Source of the DNA: Pandoraea capi
GTDB taxonomy: Bacteria > Pseudomonadota > Gammaproteobacteria > Burkholderiales > Burkholderiaceae
Reading direction: 5' to 3'
Assembly: GCF_902459735.1 (NCBI RefSeq)
Contig: NZ_CABPRV010000003.1
Location: 496,001 to 560,000 of the forward strand
Length of the DNA stretch: 64,000 nt
Below the pieces are notes generated by a model that was not told the DNA's origin, did no database searches, and saw only the letters and a program-made list of their open reading frames with translations. Numbering within the stretch: the stretch's first letter is position 1; the number at the start of each line of letters is the position of its first letter. Positions 44,553 to 55,668 of this stretch are shown here, piece after piece. A program made the translations under genes and the position numbers.

Positions 44553-45344
44553 TCAGGAGGCGTCGCGCCATGACGGCGAACGCTTCTCGAGGAACGAGCG
44601 GACCCCTTCGCGTCCCTCGTCGGACGCACGGATCTTCGCGATGCGATCCGCCGTGTCGGCGATGACGGCTTCGTCGATGGCGCGTCCTGCGAAGTCCTGC
44701 ACGAGGCGTTTGCATTCCTTCACGGCGTTCGGGCTGTTGTCGACGAGCGCCTTGGCCAGCGCGCCGACCGTGCTGTCGAGCGCATCGGCGGCGACGACCT
44801 CGTGCACCAGGCCGAGACGTTGCGCCGTGGCTGCCGTGAAGCGCTCTGCCGTCACGAAGTAGCGGCGCGACGCCTGCTCGCCGAGCGCACGAATCACGTA
44901 CGGGCCGATGGTCGCGGGAATCAGGCCGAGCTTGGCTTCCGACAGGCAGAAATGCGCCGTGTCGACAGCGACGACGATATCGGCCACCGCGGCGAGTCCC
45001 ACGCCTCCGGCGTAGGTGTCGCCCTGCACGCGCGCGATCACCGGCTTGGGGCAGCGGTAGATCGTGCTCAGCATGACGGCGAGCGTCATGGCGTCGGCGC
45101 GGTTCTCGGTGTCCGAGTACCCGGCCATCTTCTTCATCCAGTTCAGGTCGGCGCCGGCGCAGAACGCCACGCCTTCGGCGGCGAGCACGATGGCGCGCAC
45201 GTCGTCGTTCGAGGCCAGCGCGCGGAACGTGCCCGTCAGTTCTTCGATGACGGTTTCGTTGAACGCGTTGCGCACGTCCGGGCGGTTGAGCGTGACGGTG
45301 GCGACGTGAGCGTCGACACTGAACTTGAGCGTTGCGAGATTCAT
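44553..45344 (-). CDS. liuC: Methylglutaconyl-CoA hydratase (enoyl-CoA hydratase family)
   Basis: 263 residues from MNLATLKFSVDAHVATVTLN. Crotonase fold: DVRNAFNETVIEEL, oxyanion-hole region GVAFCAGADLNWMK, QGDTYAGGVGLAAVADIVVA and the C-terminal helix with FLEKRSPSW. CAGADLNWMKKMA is typical of methylglutaconyl-CoA hydratases rather than general enoyl-CoA hydratases. It hydrates 3-methylglutaconyl-CoA to HMG-CoA. It follows the carboxylase beta gene with a 55-bp gap, in liu order. Confidence 0.9.
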   Translation of the reverse strand: MNLATLKFSVDAHVATVTLNRPDVRNAFNETVIEELTGTFRALASNDDVRAIVLAAEGVAFCAGADLNWMKKMAGYSDTENRADAMTLAVMLSTIYRCPKPVIARVQGDTYAGGVGLAAVADIVVAVDTAHFCLSEAKLGLIPATIGPYVIRALGEQASRRYFVTAERFTAATAQRLGLVHEVVAADALDSTVGALAKALVDNSPNAVKECKRLVQDFAGRAIDEAVIADTADRIAKIRASDEGREGVRSFLEKRSPSWRDAS

Positions 45345-45399
45345 GACGATATTCCTTGATGGACCGGGGCCGGGGACCGAGATAGCGGATGACGTCCGC

Positions 45400-47007
45400 T
45401 TACATGCGGAACAGGCCAAAGCGCGTTTCCGGAATCGGCGCGTTGAGCGCGGCGGACAGCCCGAGGCCGAGCACGGTACGGGTGTCGGCGGGATCGATCA
45501 CGCCGTCGTCCCAGAGGCGCGCGCTCGCGTAGAACGGATGGCCCTGACGCTCGTACTGATCGCGGATCGGTTGCTTGAAGGCGTCTTCTTCCTCGGCGCT
45601 CCACTGGCCGCCCTTGCCTTCGATGCCGTCGCGCTTGACGGTCGCGAGCACCGACGCCGCCTGTTCGCCGCCCATCACCGAGATGCGTGCGTTCGGCCAC
45701 ATCCACAGGAAGCGCGGCGAGTAGGCGCGACCGCACATGCCGTAGTTACCTGCGCCGAACGATCCGCCGATGATGACGGTGAACTTCGGCACGTTCGCGG
45801 TGGCGACTGCCGTCACCATCTTCGCGCCGTGCTTGGCGATGCCTTCGTTCTCGTACTTGCGCCCGACCATGAAGCCCGTGATGTTTTGCAAGAAGATCAG
45901 CGGGATCTTGCGTTGGCAGCACAGCTCGATGAAGTGCGCGCCCTTCTGGGCAGACTCCGAAAACAGAATGCCGTTGTTCGCGACGATGCCGACCGGATAG
46001 CCCCACAGATGCGCAAAGCCGCACACGAGCGTGGTGCCGTAGCGTGCCTTGAATTCGTCGAACTCGGAGCCGTCGACCAGACGCGCGATCACTTCGCGCA
46101 CGTCGAACGGCTTCTTCGTGTCGGCGGGGATCACGCCGTACAGTTCGCGGGCGTCGTACTTCGGCTCGACCGGCGCTTTGACCGCCACGCTCGCCGGTTT
46201 GCGACGGTTCAGGTTCGCCGCGATGCTGCGCGCGATGGACAGTGCGTGGGCGTCGTTCTGTGCGAAGTGATCGGCCACGCCCGACAGACGCGTGTGGACA
46301 TCGGCGCCGCCGAGGTCTTCGGCACTCACTTCTTCGCCGGTCGCGGCCTTCACCAGCGGCGGGCCGCCGAGGAAAATCGTGCCTTGCTCCTTGACGATGA
46401 TTGACTCGTCGCTCATCGCGGGCACATACGCGCCACCGGCGGTGCACGATCCCATCACCACGGCGATCTGCGGAATGCCCTGCGCCGACATCTGCGCCTG
46501 GTTGTAGAAGATGCGGCCGAAGTGATCGCGATCGGGGAAGACGTCGTCCTGATTGGGCAGGTTCGCACCGCCCGAATCCACCAGATAGATACACGGCAGG
46601 TGGTTCTGCTCGGCGATCTCCTGCGCGCGCAGGTGTTTCTTGACCGTCATCGGGTAGTACGTGCCGCCCTTGACCGTGGCGTCGTTGCACACGATCACGC
46701 ATTCCTGACCGGACACGCGCCCAATGCCCGTGATGATGCCTGCACCCGGTGCGTCGTCGTGATACATGCCGGTCGCGGCGAGTTGCGAGAGTTCGAGGAA
46801 CGGCGAGCCCGGATCGAGCAGTTGCTGCACGCGATCGCGCGGCAGCAGTTTGCCCCGGCCCGTGTGTTTTTTGCGCGCAGCTTCTCCGCCGCCACCGGCC
46901 AGTTGCGCGATGCGTGCGCGAAGTTCGTCGACCACGGTCTGCATCGCGGACGCGTTGCGTGCAAAGTCTTCGCCGCGCGGGTTGAGTTTGCTTTCGAGAA
47001 TCGGCAT
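45400..47007 (-). CDS. liuB: Methylcrotonyl-CoA carboxylase beta (carboxyltransferase) subunit
   Basis: 535 residues from [20 protein letters not shown]. Carboxyltransferase with N-terminal domain motifs [37 protein letters not shown] and [16 protein letters not shown], and C-terminal domain [38 protein letters not shown] and [17 protein letters not shown]. These are close to known MCC beta subunits rather than propionyl-CoA carboxylase. Transfers CO2 from biotin on LiuD to 3-methylcrotonyl-CoA. Also called mccB. Confidence 0.94.
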   Translation of the reverse strand: MPILESKLNPRGEDFARNASAMQTVVDELRARIAQLAGGGGEAARKKHTGRGKLLPRDRVQQLLDPGSPFLELSQLAATGMYHDDAPGAGIITGIGRVSGQECVIVCNDATVKGGTYYPMTVKKHLRAQEIAEQNHLPCIYLVDSGGANLPNQDDVFPDRDHFGRIFYNQAQMSAQGIPQIAVVMGSCTAGGAYVPAMSDESIIVKEQGTIFLGGPPLVKAATGEEVSAEDLGGADVHTRLSGVADHFAQNDAHALSIARSIAANLNRRKPASVAVKAPVEPKYDARELYGVIPADTKKPFDVREVIARLVDGSEFDEFKARYGTTLVCGFAHLWGYPVGIVANNGILFSESAQKGAHFIELCCQRKIPLIFLQNITGFMVGRKYENEGIAKHGAKMVTAVATANVPKFTVIIGGSFGAGNYGMCGRAYSPRFLWMWPNARISVMGGEQAASVLATVKRDGIEGKGGQWSAEEEDAFKQPIRDQYERQGHPFYASARLWDDGVIDPADTRTVLGLGLSAALNAPIPETRFGLFRM

Positions 47008-47071
47008 GTGACGAAATCCGGTGGAGTTGTGAGTTGTCGTTGAGTGTTTTGGCCGGCGCACCCGCCCGAAA

Positions 47072-47479
47072 TCAGTCGAACAGATCGCCGTCGAGGTAAC
47101 GCCAGCGCCCGTCGCCGTCGCGCTCGAAGCGGCTGCGCTCATGCAGCCGGTGCGCGCGCCCGCCGATCTTGTAGCGGGCGACGAACTCGACTTCGGCGTG
47201 GGTATCGTCGCGTTGCAGATGCGCTTTGACCTGGAGGCCGAGCCACTGCGGGGCGTCGTCGAATTCGAGCGTGGCGGGACGCGTGCTCGCCGCCCACGTA
47301 TCGAGCAGATACGGGGCGTTCTGACGCACGAACGCCGTATAGCGCGAGCGCATCAGCGCTTCGGCCGTCGGCGGGAGATCGCCGCGTTCCAGATAACGGG
47401 CGCAGCAGTCCTCGAACGAGAGGCCGCCGCAGGGGCAGGCTTCGCGTTCGTTGTGCTGCGGCGGTTGGGGTCTTGCCAT
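47072..47479 (-). CDS. YchJ family (UPF0225) zinc-binding protein
   Basis: 135 residues. N-terminal SEC-C-like metal motif [17 protein letters not shown] (about residues 14-30), then [20 protein letters not shown] and the NTF2-like half ending [19 protein letters not shown]. This is the whole YchJ/UPF0225 family pattern; function unknown. It lies between liuB and an isomerase-like gene, same strand, short gaps. Confidence 0.88.
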   Translation of the reverse strand: MARPQPPQHNEREACPCGGLSFEDCCARYLERGDLPPTAEALMRSRYTAFVRQNAPYLLDTWAASTRPATLEFDDAPQWLGLQVKAHLQRDDTHAEVEFVARYKIGGRAHRLHERSRFERDGDGRWRYLDGDLFD

Positions 47480-47498
47480 CGTGTGTCTTGCCTTGTTG

Positions 47499-48104
47499 TC
47501 AGATTCTGCCGTGCTTCAGACAGGCCTCGACCTGCAGGAAGCGGTCGAAGCCCCAGAACGGTTCGCCGTCCACGATCACGAACGGCGAGCCGAACACGCC
47601 GCGCGCCATCGCCAGATCGATCTCCGCCTTGAGGTGATCCTTGGCGGCGGGCGAGTGCATGCCGGTGTCGAGCGCCGCGCCGTCGATGCCCAGCGCTTCG
47701 CCGAGCCGCACGAGTTCCGCCGGGTCGCCGATGTTCACGTCGTCGACGTAGAGTGCGCGAAAAATCGACTTCGCGAATTCTGCCGACAGGTCGCCGCCGC
47801 GATGATCCTGTACCCACAGCACGGCGCGCTCGGCGGCTTGCGTGGGAATCGGGAAATGCGTCGGTCGCTTGTAATCGATGCCGTGAAAGCGCGCTGTGCG
47901 CTCCACGTCGTGCCGCAGATACTCCGTCTTGATCGGATGCTGCACCGGCGCGCCCGTGCCGTTCACCTTGTAGACGATGTCGAGCAGGATCGGATGCCAA
48001 GCGACGCCACGTCCGTTACGCGAAGCGATGTCGTCGATGCAGGTGCTCGCAAAATACCCATAGGGGGATGCGAAGTCGAAATAAAAGTCGATGGCGGACG
48101 TCAT
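47499..48104 (-). CDS. 2-hydroxychromene-2-carboxylate isomerase / GST-kappa family protein
   Basis: 201 residues. Begins SAIDFYFDFASPYGYFAST, the thioredoxin-fold start of HCCA isomerases and kappa-class GSTs (Ser active residue in ASPYG). FRALYVDDVNIGDPAEL and GVFGSPFVIVDGEPFWGFDR (cis-Pro region) follow. In naphthalene pathways the enzyme isomerises hydroxychromene carboxylate with glutathione; here, without aromatic genes around, the substrate is unknown. Confidence 0.87.
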   Translation of the reverse strand: MTSAIDFYFDFASPYGYFASTCIDDIASRNGRGVAWHPILLDIVYKVNGTGAPVQHPIKTEYLRHDVERTARFHGIDYKRPTHFPIPTQAAERAVLWVQDHRGGDLSAEFAKSIFRALYVDDVNIGDPAELVRLGEALGIDGAALDTGMHSPAAKDHLKAEIDLAMARGVFGSPFVIVDGEPFWGFDRFLQVEACLKHGRI

Positions 48105-48270
48105 GTTGGCTCCGTTCCGAGTGACGTTTCTGGCCCGCGAATCAAAAGATACGGCGGTGTGGCACTAGCTTGTTATCGGTGACTTCGGGACTGCGTGATG
48201 CCTCGGTGACAGCGTGGTTTCCTGCGTGAGTCGGTGCGTCGTCGGGTGTTCGTCGTGCAATGCCCGCGCG

Positions 48271-48948
<678 letters not shown>

Positions 48949-48959
48949 GAACTTCCCGA

Positions 48960-50144
48960 TCAGACGAGTTCGATGGCCATGGCGGTCGCTTCACCGCCGC
49001 CGATGCACAGGCTCGCGACGCCGCGTTTGCCGCCGGTCTTGCGCAGCGCGCCGATCAGCGTGACGAGAATGCGCGCACCGGACGCACCGATCGGGTGACC
49101 GAGCGCACAGGCGCCGCCGTGGATGTTCACCTTCTCGTGAGGCAGGTCGAACTCGTGCATCGCTGCCATCGTGACGACGGCGAACGCTTCGTTGATCTCG
49201 TACAGATCGACGTCAGACGTCGACCAGCCGGTCTTCTCGAACAGCTTGCGCATCGCTCCGACCGGAGCCGTGGTGAACAGGCCCGGCTGCTGTGCGAAGG
49301 TGCTGTGTCCGGCAATGCGCGCGAGCGGCGCGAGGCCGAGGCGCTTGGCCGTCGATTCGCGCATGAGCACGAGGGCGGCGGCGCCGTCCGAGATCGACGA
49401 CGAGTTCGCGGCCGTCACCGTGCCGTCCTTGCGGAACGCGCCCTTGAGCGTCGGGATCTTTTCGGGATTGGCCTTGAACGGCTGTTCGTCCTGATCGACG
49501 ACCGTGTCGCCCTTGCGGCCCGGCACCGTCACGGGCGTGATTTCCCATGCGAACGAGCCGTCCTTCGTGGCGTTCTGCGCGCGTTCGAGCGAGGCGATAG
49601 CGAAGGCGTCCTGCGCTTCGCGGGTGAACGTGTAACGGTCGGCGCATTCTTCGGCGAAGGTGCCCATCAGGCGGCCCTTGTCGTAGGCGTCTTCCAGACC
49701 GTCCATGAACATGTGATCGATGACCTGACCGTGGCCCATGCGCATGCCGGCACGTGCTTTGGGCAGCAGATAGGGGGCGTTGCTCATGCTCTCCATGCCG
49801 CCGGCGACGATCACGTCGGCACTGCCTGCGGCGAGCATGTCGTGGGCGAACATGGCGGCGCGCATGCCCGAGCCGCACATCTTGTTGACGGTGGTGGCGC
49901 CTGCGGCAAGCGGCAGACCGGCACCGAGCGTGGCCTGACGCGCCGGTGCCTGTCCCTGACCGGCGGGCAGCACGCAGCCCATCACGACTTCATCGACCTG
50001 TTCCGGTTTCAGACCGGCGCGTTCGACGGCCGCGCGAATGGCGGCGGCGCCCAGTTGCGGGGCGGCGACATCGCCGAACACCCCTTGCAGGCCCCCCATC
50101 GGTGTGCGGACGGCGGAAACGATGACGATCGGGTCTTGTTGCAT
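48960..50144 (-). CDS. Acetyl-CoA C-acetyltransferase (thiolase)
   Basis: 394 residues. Catalytic Cys in TVNKMCGSGMRAAMFA (about residue 89), the His in NIHGGACALGHPIGASGARI and the second Cys in ASLCIGGGEATAM are present; length is that of acetyl-CoA acetyltransferases. Condenses or splits acetoacetyl-CoA. In leucine catabolism it can complete the path after acetoacetate is activated; it could equally serve polyhydroxybutyrate synthesis with the dehydrogenase elsewhere. Lies in the liu-linked minus-strand run. Confidence 0.94.
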   Translation of the reverse strand: MQQDPIVIVSAVRTPMGGLQGVFGDVAAPQLGAAAIRAAVERAGLKPEQVDEVVMGCVLPAGQGQAPARQATLGAGLPLAAGATTVNKMCGSGMRAAMFAHDMLAAGSADVIVAGGMESMSNAPYLLPKARAGMRMGHGQVIDHMFMDGLEDAYDKGRLMGTFAEECADRYTFTREAQDAFAIASLERAQNATKDGSFAWEITPVTVPGRKGDTVVDQDEQPFKANPEKIPTLKGAFRKDGTVTAANSSSISDGAAALVLMRESTAKRLGLAPLARIAGHSTFAQQPGLFTTAPVGAMRKLFEKTGWSTSDVDLYEINEAFAVVTMAAMHEFDLPHEKVNIHGGACALGHPIGASGARILVTLIGALRKTGGKRGVASLCIGGGEATAMAIELV

Positions 50145-50177
50145 GGCAATCTCCTGAAACGGATAGAAAGCGTGGCG

Positions 50178-50858
50178 CTAGGCGCGTGGATGCCGTAATT
50201 CGGCCATCGCCTGCACGCAGCGGTCATAGACACGCGGCAGTGCTTCGAGGCTATTCACCGACATGCGCAGGTCGCGCACCAGACCGTCGCGCAGGCCGTA
50301 CACCCAGCCATGCACCGTGACAGCTTGATGGCGTGCCCAGGCGTCGCGCAGCACCGTCGTATGACAGATATTCACGACTTGTTCGATGGCGTTCAACTCG
50401 CACAAACGATCATGACGCGCGTCGCGCGAGGGCAGCGCGTCGATCTGATCGACGTGGCGCTCGTAGACATCGCGCACGTGGCGCAGCCAGTTGTCGACGA
50501 GCCCCATCTTCGCGCCGTCGAGCGCCGCGCCCACGCCACCGCAGCCGTAGTGACCGACCACCATGATGTGGCGCACCTTCAGCACTTCGACGGCGAACTG
50601 CAAAACCGACAGACAGTTCAGGTCGCTATGCACGACCACGTTCGCGATATTGCGGTGGACGAACACTTCGCCCGGCGCCAGACCCGTAATCTGGTTGGCC
50701 GGGACACGCGAGTCCGAGCAGCCGATCCAGAGGTATTCCGGGGCCTGTTGCTTGGCCAGCCGCTCGAAAAAGGCGGGATCTTCCGCGTTCACGCTGGCGA
50801 CCCAGGCGCGGTTGTTATCGAGCAGATGGATGAGAGGTTGGTCTTTGTCTTCGGTCAT
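50178..50858 (-). CDS. can: Beta-class carbonic anhydrase
   Basis: 226 residues. Zinc-binding and catalytic motif GCSDSRVPANQI (Cys47, Asp49, Arg51), then the second pair in VVGHYGCGGVGAAL (His and Cys about residues 103-106). It interconverts CO2 and bicarbonate in the cytoplasm. Its position between liu genes with a biotin carboxylase is suggestive, since the carboxylase uses bicarbonate. Normal length for the E. coli Can type. Confidence 0.95.
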   Translation of the reverse strand: MTEDKDQPLIHLLDNNRAWVASVNAEDPAFFERLAKQQAPEYLWIGCSDSRVPANQITGLAPGEVFVHRNIANVVVHSDLNCLSVLQFAVEVLKVRHIMVVGHYGCGGVGAALDGAKMGLVDNWLRHVRDVYERHVDQIDALPSRDARHDRLCELNAIEQVVNICHTTVLRDAWARHQAVTVHGWVYGLRDGLVRDLRMSVNSLEALPRVYDRCVQAMAELRHPRA

Positions 50859-50913
50859 GATCGTGTCATCCGGCGGGCGTGTCGTTGGCGGGTTCGTTCA
50901 AGGCGCCGAAGGC

Positions 50914-52734
50914 TCAGGCGGCCGCTGCGCGGGGCGGCGCGCTCGTAGCGCGGGCAGGACGACCTGCGCCGTAGCGATTGACGAAACGCAGCGCGACATC
51001 GTACGGATAGAAGTCGTGCATCTGTCCGGCGCGTACCCGATCCTGAAAGCCTTGCCACAGGTCGGGATCGAAGAAATCCGGATGATGCTGGTTCAGATAG
51101 CGCCGCACGCGCGCGTCTCCCGTCAGAAACGTTTCGAACGTCTGCGGAAACACGTCGTGCGGGCCTACACGGTACCAGACTTCCCCCGACATCGCCTCTT
51201 CTTCGTTACGCGGCTCGGGCACCCGGCGGATGTGGCAATCCGTCAGATATTCCAGCTCGTCGTAGTCGTAGAAGACCACCCGGCCGTGACGCGTCACGCC
51301 GAAATTCTTGTACAGCATGTCGCCCGGAAATACGTTCGCGGCCATCAGTTCCTTGACCGCGTTGCCGTATTCGCGCATGGCGTGATCGACCTGTTCGTCC
51401 GACGCGGTTTGCAGCCACAGATTGAGCGGTGTCATGCGCCGCTCGATATAGCAGTGGCGGATCACCAGCGCGTCGCCGTCGACTTCCAGCAGCGAGGGCA
51501 CTTCGGCCTGCAACTGGGCGAGCAGGGCGTCGTCGAAACGCGAGAGCGGAAAGGCCACGCTGGAGAACTCCAACGTATCGGCCATGCGGCCCACGCGATC
51601 ATGCTGCTTGACCATCAGATACTTTGCTTTCACCTGCTCGCGCGTGGTTTCCTTGGGCGGCGCGAAGCGCTCGCGGATCAGCTTGAAGACGTACGGATAC
51701 GACGGCAGCGTGAAGACCAGCATCACCAGTCCGGCAATGCCCGGTGCGCTCACGAACTTGTCGCTCGAATGCTTGAGGTGATGCAGAAAATCGCGATAGA
51801 ACAGATTCTTGCCATGCTTCTGCAAACCCAGCGAGGTATAGATCTCCGCCTTCGGTTTGCTCGGCATGATCGTGCGCAAAAACTGCACGTAGGCCGACGG
51901 CACCTCCATGTCGACCATGAAATACGCATGCGTGAAGCTGAAGACTACGCGCAGTTCGTCGCGTCGCAGCAGGACGGTGTCCAGCGCGAGTTTGTCGTCG
52001 TCGTCGTGCATGATCGGGACGGCGAAGGGCGTGATGACGTCGCCGTTCACGATGCGTCCCACGATGTACGCCGCCTTGTTGCGAAAGAACAGCGACGCCA
52101 GCACGTGGATCTGGAAATTCGGCGCGGCATCGAACGTGTCGGGCGTGCCGAACGTTGCCTCGATCGCGCGCATCACATAGCCCACGTCGCGTGCCAGATC
52201 GGCGAACGGGCGTTTCAACTGGAAATTCGTGACGATGCGCGAGAGCGTGGCGGCCATGCCGTCCTGCGCCGGATAGTAGACGCGATAAGTCGGTCTGGCG
52301 GCGGGAGCGTCGTTCTCGATGTACTCCGTCGCCACAGCGGGGCGCACGAAGATGAAACGGTTATTGAAGTAAGAGCGGTGCAGGATCTTGCAGCACACCG
52401 AGTTGAAGAACGTCTCGGCGAGTTCGGGCTGACGATGCTCGGTCAGCAAGCCGATGTAGTGCAGCTTGACCTGCTGCCAGACGTCTTCGTCGAGCGACTG
52501 CGCGTCGAACTCGTCTTCCAGCGTGACGATGCATTCGCGCACGCGTTCGTCGTAATAGGCGATGCGATCGCGCTGGAGCTTCTGGATACCCGTGAAGTCA
52601 CCGGCTTCAAAACATGCCTGCGCCGCGACACACACCTCGCGGAAAATGCGGTAATGCTTGTCGAAGCCGTCCAGCATCGTGCGGGCGACGTCGAAAGCAA
52701 ACTGCGACGACAGGAGTTTCGGGAAGTGATTCAT
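50914..52734 (-). CDS. aceK: Isocitrate dehydrogenase kinase/phosphatase
   Basis: 606 residues from [20 protein letters not shown]. Full-length AceK: regulatory N-terminal half ([10 protein letters not shown] region, [20 protein letters not shown]) and kinase-like half with [40 protein letters not shown] and [17 protein letters not shown] (metal/ATP site). It phosphorylates and dephosphorylates isocitrate dehydrogenase to direct carbon into the glyoxylate bypass. Acetyl-CoA from leucine makes its place beside ivd plausible. No isocitrate lyase gene in the window. Confidence 0.96.
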   Translation of the reverse strand: MNHFPKLLSSQFAFDVARTMLDGFDKHYRIFREVCVAAQACFEAGDFTGIQKLQRDRIAYYDERVRECIVTLEDEFDAQSLDEDVWQQVKLHYIGLLTEHRQPELAETFFNSVCCKILHRSYFNNRFIFVRPAVATEYIENDAPAARPTYRVYYPAQDGMAATLSRIVTNFQLKRPFADLARDVGYVMRAIEATFGTPDTFDAAPNFQIHVLASLFFRNKAAYIVGRIVNGDVITPFAVPIMHDDDDKLALDTVLLRRDELRVVFSFTHAYFMVDMEVPSAYVQFLRTIMPSKPKAEIYTSLGLQKHGKNLFYRDFLHHLKHSSDKFVSAPGIAGLVMLVFTLPSYPYVFKLIRERFAPPKETTREQVKAKYLMVKQHDRVGRMADTLEFSSVAFPLSRFDDALLAQLQAEVPSLLEVDGDALVIRHCYIERRMTPLNLWLQTASDEQVDHAMREYGNAVKELMAANVFPGDMLYKNFGVTRHGRVVFYDYDELEYLTDCHIRRVPEPRNEEEAMSGEVWYRVGPHDVFPQTFETFLTGDARVRRYLNQHHPDFFDPDLWQGFQDRVRAGQMHDFYPYDVALRFVNRYGAGRPARATSAPPRAAAA

Positions 52735-52841
52735 ACCGGTCGGGACAGGCGCGGAGCGAGCTTGCAACGATTGTAGCGCCGCTGCCCGCGCCTGATGGTC
52801 CGTCTAGCCTAATGTCGGTTCTGCGTGACTGGTCTCGGGGA

Positions 52842-54023
52842 TTACATCGTTTCCGCGAACAGCTCGCGGCCGATCAGCATGCGACGGATTTCCGACGTGC
52901 CTGCGCCGATCTCATACAGCTTCGCGTCGCGCCAGAGGCGTCCGACCGGGTATTCGTTGATGTAACCGTTGCCGCCCAGAATCTGGATCGCTTCGCCGGC
53001 CATCCACGTCGCCTTTTCCGCCGTATAGAGAATCACGCCGGCGCAGTCCTTGCGCACCTGACGCACGTGATCGCTACCCAGCGAATCCAGTTGACGGCCC
53101 ACGGCATAGAGATACGAGCGGCTGGCTTGCAGGATCGTGTACATGTCGGCGACCTTGCCCTGAATCAGCTGAAACTCACCGATCGACTGACCGAACTGCT
53201 TGCGGTCGTGGATGTACGGCACGACCACGTCCATGGCGGCCTGCATGATGCCCAGCGGACCACCGGCGAGCACCGCGCGTTCGTAGTCGAGGCCGCTCAT
53301 CAATACCTTCACGCCGCCGCCGACCTGACCGAGGATGTTCTCCTCCGGCACTTCCACGTTCTCGAACACCAGTTCGCCCGTGTGCGAGCCGCGCATGCCG
53401 AGCTTGTCGAGCTTCTGTGCGACGGAGAAGCCCTTCATGCCTTTCTCGACGATGAAGGCCGTCATACCGCGCGCACCGGCTTCGATGTCCGTCTTGCCAT
53501 AGACGACGAGCGTGTCGCAGTCCGGGCCGTTCGTGATCCACATCTTCGTGCCGTTGAGCACATAGCGGTCACCGCGTTTCTCGGCGCGCAGCTTCATGCT
53601 GACGACGTCCGAGCCGGCGTTCGGCTCGCTCATCGCGAGGGCGCCGACGTGTTCGCCCGATACCAGCTTCGGCAGGTACTTCGCCTTTTGCGCGGCGGTG
53701 CCGTTGCGGTGGATCTGGTTCACGCAGAGGTTCGAATGAGCGCCGTAGGACAGGCCGACGGATGCCGAGGCACGCGAGATTTCCTCCATCGCGATCATGT
53801 GGGCGAGATACCCCATGTTCGCGCCGCCGTACTCCTCCGAGACGGTCATGCCGAGCACGCCGAGGTCGCCCATCTTGCGCCAGAGGTCCATTGGGAACTG
53901 GTCGGTGTGATCCACTTCCGCCGCGCGCGGGGCGATTTCCTTCGAGGCGAAATTCGACACCGATTCGCGCAGCATGTCCAGGTCTTCGCCGAGCATGAAA
54001 TTGAGGCCGGGCAACGTCGTCAT
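52842..54023 (-). CDS. liuA: Isovaleryl-CoA dehydrogenase
   Basis: 393 residues from [20 protein letters not shown]. Acyl-CoA dehydrogenase with [38 protein letters not shown] and the C-terminal [20 protein letters not shown] and [16 protein letters not shown]. The Glu in [16 protein letters not shown] sits where isovaleryl-CoA dehydrogenases, unlike most relatives, keep their catalytic base. Oxidises isovaleryl-CoA to 3-methylcrotonyl-CoA with FAD, first committed step of the liu path. Downstream of the PaaI-like thioesterase gene and the LiuR palindrome. Confidence 0.94.
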   Translation of the reverse strand: MTTLPGLNFMLGEDLDMLRESVSNFASKEIAPRAAEVDHTDQFPMDLWRKMGDLGVLGMTVSEEYGGANMGYLAHMIAMEEISRASASVGLSYGAHSNLCVNQIHRNGTAAQKAKYLPKLVSGEHVGALAMSEPNAGSDVVSMKLRAEKRGDRYVLNGTKMWITNGPDCDTLVVYGKTDIEAGARGMTAFIVEKGMKGFSVAQKLDKLGMRGSHTGELVFENVEVPEENILGQVGGGVKVLMSGLDYERAVLAGGPLGIMQAAMDVVVPYIHDRKQFGQSIGEFQLIQGKVADMYTILQASRSYLYAVGRQLDSLGSDHVRQVRKDCAGVILYTAEKATWMAGEAIQILGGNGYINEYPVGRLWRDAKLYEIGAGTSEIRRMLIGRELFAETM

Positions 54024-54191
54024 GACACAGTCTCCAGTGGGTGGCGCGTGGCGGTTCGCCCGCGCGGATGTTCGATGGTGCTTGGTAAGCGATGAATCTA
54101 CGATCAATCGGCGATGAGTCAGCGATCAATTAGCGTTCGTGATGCCGAAAGTCGCGCCGTTGGTGGAGCGATAACCGGTGCGATGTATCGC

Positions 54192-54674
54192 TCAGCGCGC
54201 GACGCCAGCCGCCGTGGCGGAATGGGGGGCCAGCACGAAGAGCGTTTGTTGCATGAGGGCGCAGAGTGTCCATTTGCCGTTGTCGACGGCGAACAGTTCC
54301 GCCGTGGCGACGATGAGCGTGCGTCCGGCTTTGACGACCTGACCGCGTCCGACCAGTGTATCGCCCTTGCCGGGCGCGAGAATGTTCAGTTTGTACTCGG
54401 CGGTGACCAGTTCCTGATCGACCGGGATACGGGTATAGCCGGCATAGCCGCCGGTCGAATCGGCGATAGCGCCGATCACCCCGCCGTGGAAGTAGCCGAG
54501 CTGCTGATTGACCTTGTCGGAGAACGGCAGCGAGATTTCGCAGAAGCCGTCGGCCAGATGCGTGAGTTGTGCGCCCCAGTGGGTCATTACGCCTTGTTTG
54601 TCGAAACTGGCGCGAATTTTCGCGGCGACGGCGTCGTCGAGCGGAGCGGCATGAGAGACAGGGGCGTTGGCCAT
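54192..54674 (-). CDS. PaaI-family hot-dog thioesterase
   Basis: 160 residues. Single hot-dog domain: HWGAQLTHLADGFCEISLPF, LGYFHGGVIGAIADSTGGYA (HGG and Asp motif of the PaaI group), VTAEYKLNILAPGKGDTLVG. Releases CoA from acyl- or phenylacetyl-CoA thioesters, a housekeeping step when CoA is tied up. First gene after the strongest LiuR palindrome (56 bp), so probably part of the leucine regulon. Confidence 0.87.
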   Translation of the reverse strand: MANAPVSHAAPLDDAVAAKIRASFDKQGVMTHWGAQLTHLADGFCEISLPFSDKVNQQLGYFHGGVIGAIADSTGGYAGYTRIPVDQELVTAEYKLNILAPGKGDTLVGRGQVVKAGRTLIVATAELFAVDNGKWTLCALMQQTLFVLAPHSATAAGVAR

Positions 54675-54729
54675 GGTCGGGGTCGTGACAGGGACGCAAA
54701 GGGCTGGGATAGCCGGGTCCAGAGATACT

Positions 54730-54755
54730 ACTTTACGTTTACGTAAACGTAAAGT
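54730..54755 (-). promoter_or_regulatory. Perfect 26-bp palindrome, predicted LiuR operator for the thioesterase-liuA genes
   Basis: The half-site ACTTTACGTTTAC is followed directly by its exact reverse complement. It contains the TTTACGT core shared with the sites at 25898 and 55669 and lies 56 bp before the thioesterase start, 346 bp downstream of the liuR stop (minus strand). Confidence 0.75.
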
Positions 54756-55101
54756 CAGGGCTTTCCTGAATCAAAAAGAAGGGATGACGCTTGATCATCG
54801 TTCGGTGATGGGGGGCTGGTGGAGATGTAGGGGAAAAGCGATTCCGGTGTGAGGCCGAGCGAGTTGACGTGCCGGAATAGCGAGAATCAGAGGGAGAGTG
54901 TTGGGGTATTGGGGGTATTGGGGAGTCAGAGGGGCGGGGATCGGTGCTGCCCTGACGGAGAGACTTTCAGGTGGAACGGAGTCAGGGTAGTACCGGTCCC
55001 CGCGGCCCTGGGAGGAGGTCAGGGCTGGGGGAGGGTGAAGCGGGTTGTGGTGTACGGCGCGCAGGCTGGACAGCAGGCCAGCAAACCGAACCCGCAAAAA
55101 C
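54756..55101. other. 346-bp gap between liuR and its target operon
   Basis: No gene supported. The only structure is a short imperfect repeat near 54901-54926 (TTGGGGTATT and TTGGGGAGTC) and a GC-rich tract; no strong terminator after liuR was seen. Confidence 0.4.
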
Positions 55102-55536
55102 TCAGTGAGACGTCGCGGCCGTTTTCACGCGACGCGCGGAAGGCGGCACGACTTCCCCGGCCGCTTCGAGCAAAGCGTGGCACTGGGCTTCGTGTTGGGA
55201 GACTTCGTCGAGCGTGGCGTGGAGGTCTTCAAGTTGTTGTTCGAGGACCTGACGATGCGCGGAGAGTGTATCGAGGAAGACTTTCAGTTGCGGCACCGTA
55301 TCCTTCGGCGACTCGTACAGGTCGAGAATCGACTTGATCTCGGAGAGCGTGAGCCCGAGGCGTTTGCCGCGCAGCGTCAATTTCAGGCGCGTGCGGTCCT
55401 GGCCGGTGTAGACGCGATGGCGTCCGCCGGGGCCTTCGCGGGCGGGGGTGAGCAGCCCCTGATCCTCGTAGAAGCGGATCGCGCGGGGGGTGATGTCGAA
55501 CTCGCGGGCGAGGTCGGTGATCGTGTAAGTGAGCAT
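55102..55536 (-). CDS. liuR: MerR-family regulator of leucine/isovalerate utilisation, LiuR
   Basis: 144 residues. N-terminal MerR helix-turn-helix: YTITDLAREFDITPRAIRFY, EDQGLLTPAREGPGGRHRVY, then a long dimerisation coiled coil (LSEIKSILDLYESPKDTVPQ, LKVFLDTLSAHRQVLEQQLE) and a short tail. It lacks the metal-ligand Cys of CueR/ZntR. Size and context match LiuR, which in proteobacteria controls the liu genes. It lies next to them and has the same palindrome in its own promoter. Confidence 0.9.
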   Translation of the reverse strand: MLTYTITDLAREFDITPRAIRFYEDQGLLTPAREGPGGRHRVYTGQDRTRLKLTLRGKRLGLTLSEIKSILDLYESPKDTVPQLKVFLDTLSAHRQVLEQQLEDLHATLDEVSQHEAQCHALLEAAGEVVPPSARRVKTAATSH

Positions 55537-55668
55537 CGGATCGGGTTACGCGAGTCGGGACTCGGGGTTGGGCACAATGTCGGGCGCTGGAGTCGGCACG
55601 AGGCCGAGGTCAGGCGTGCGGTGAATGTGCGGTTAAGCGACTACTTACCATTACAGATAGAATTGCCG

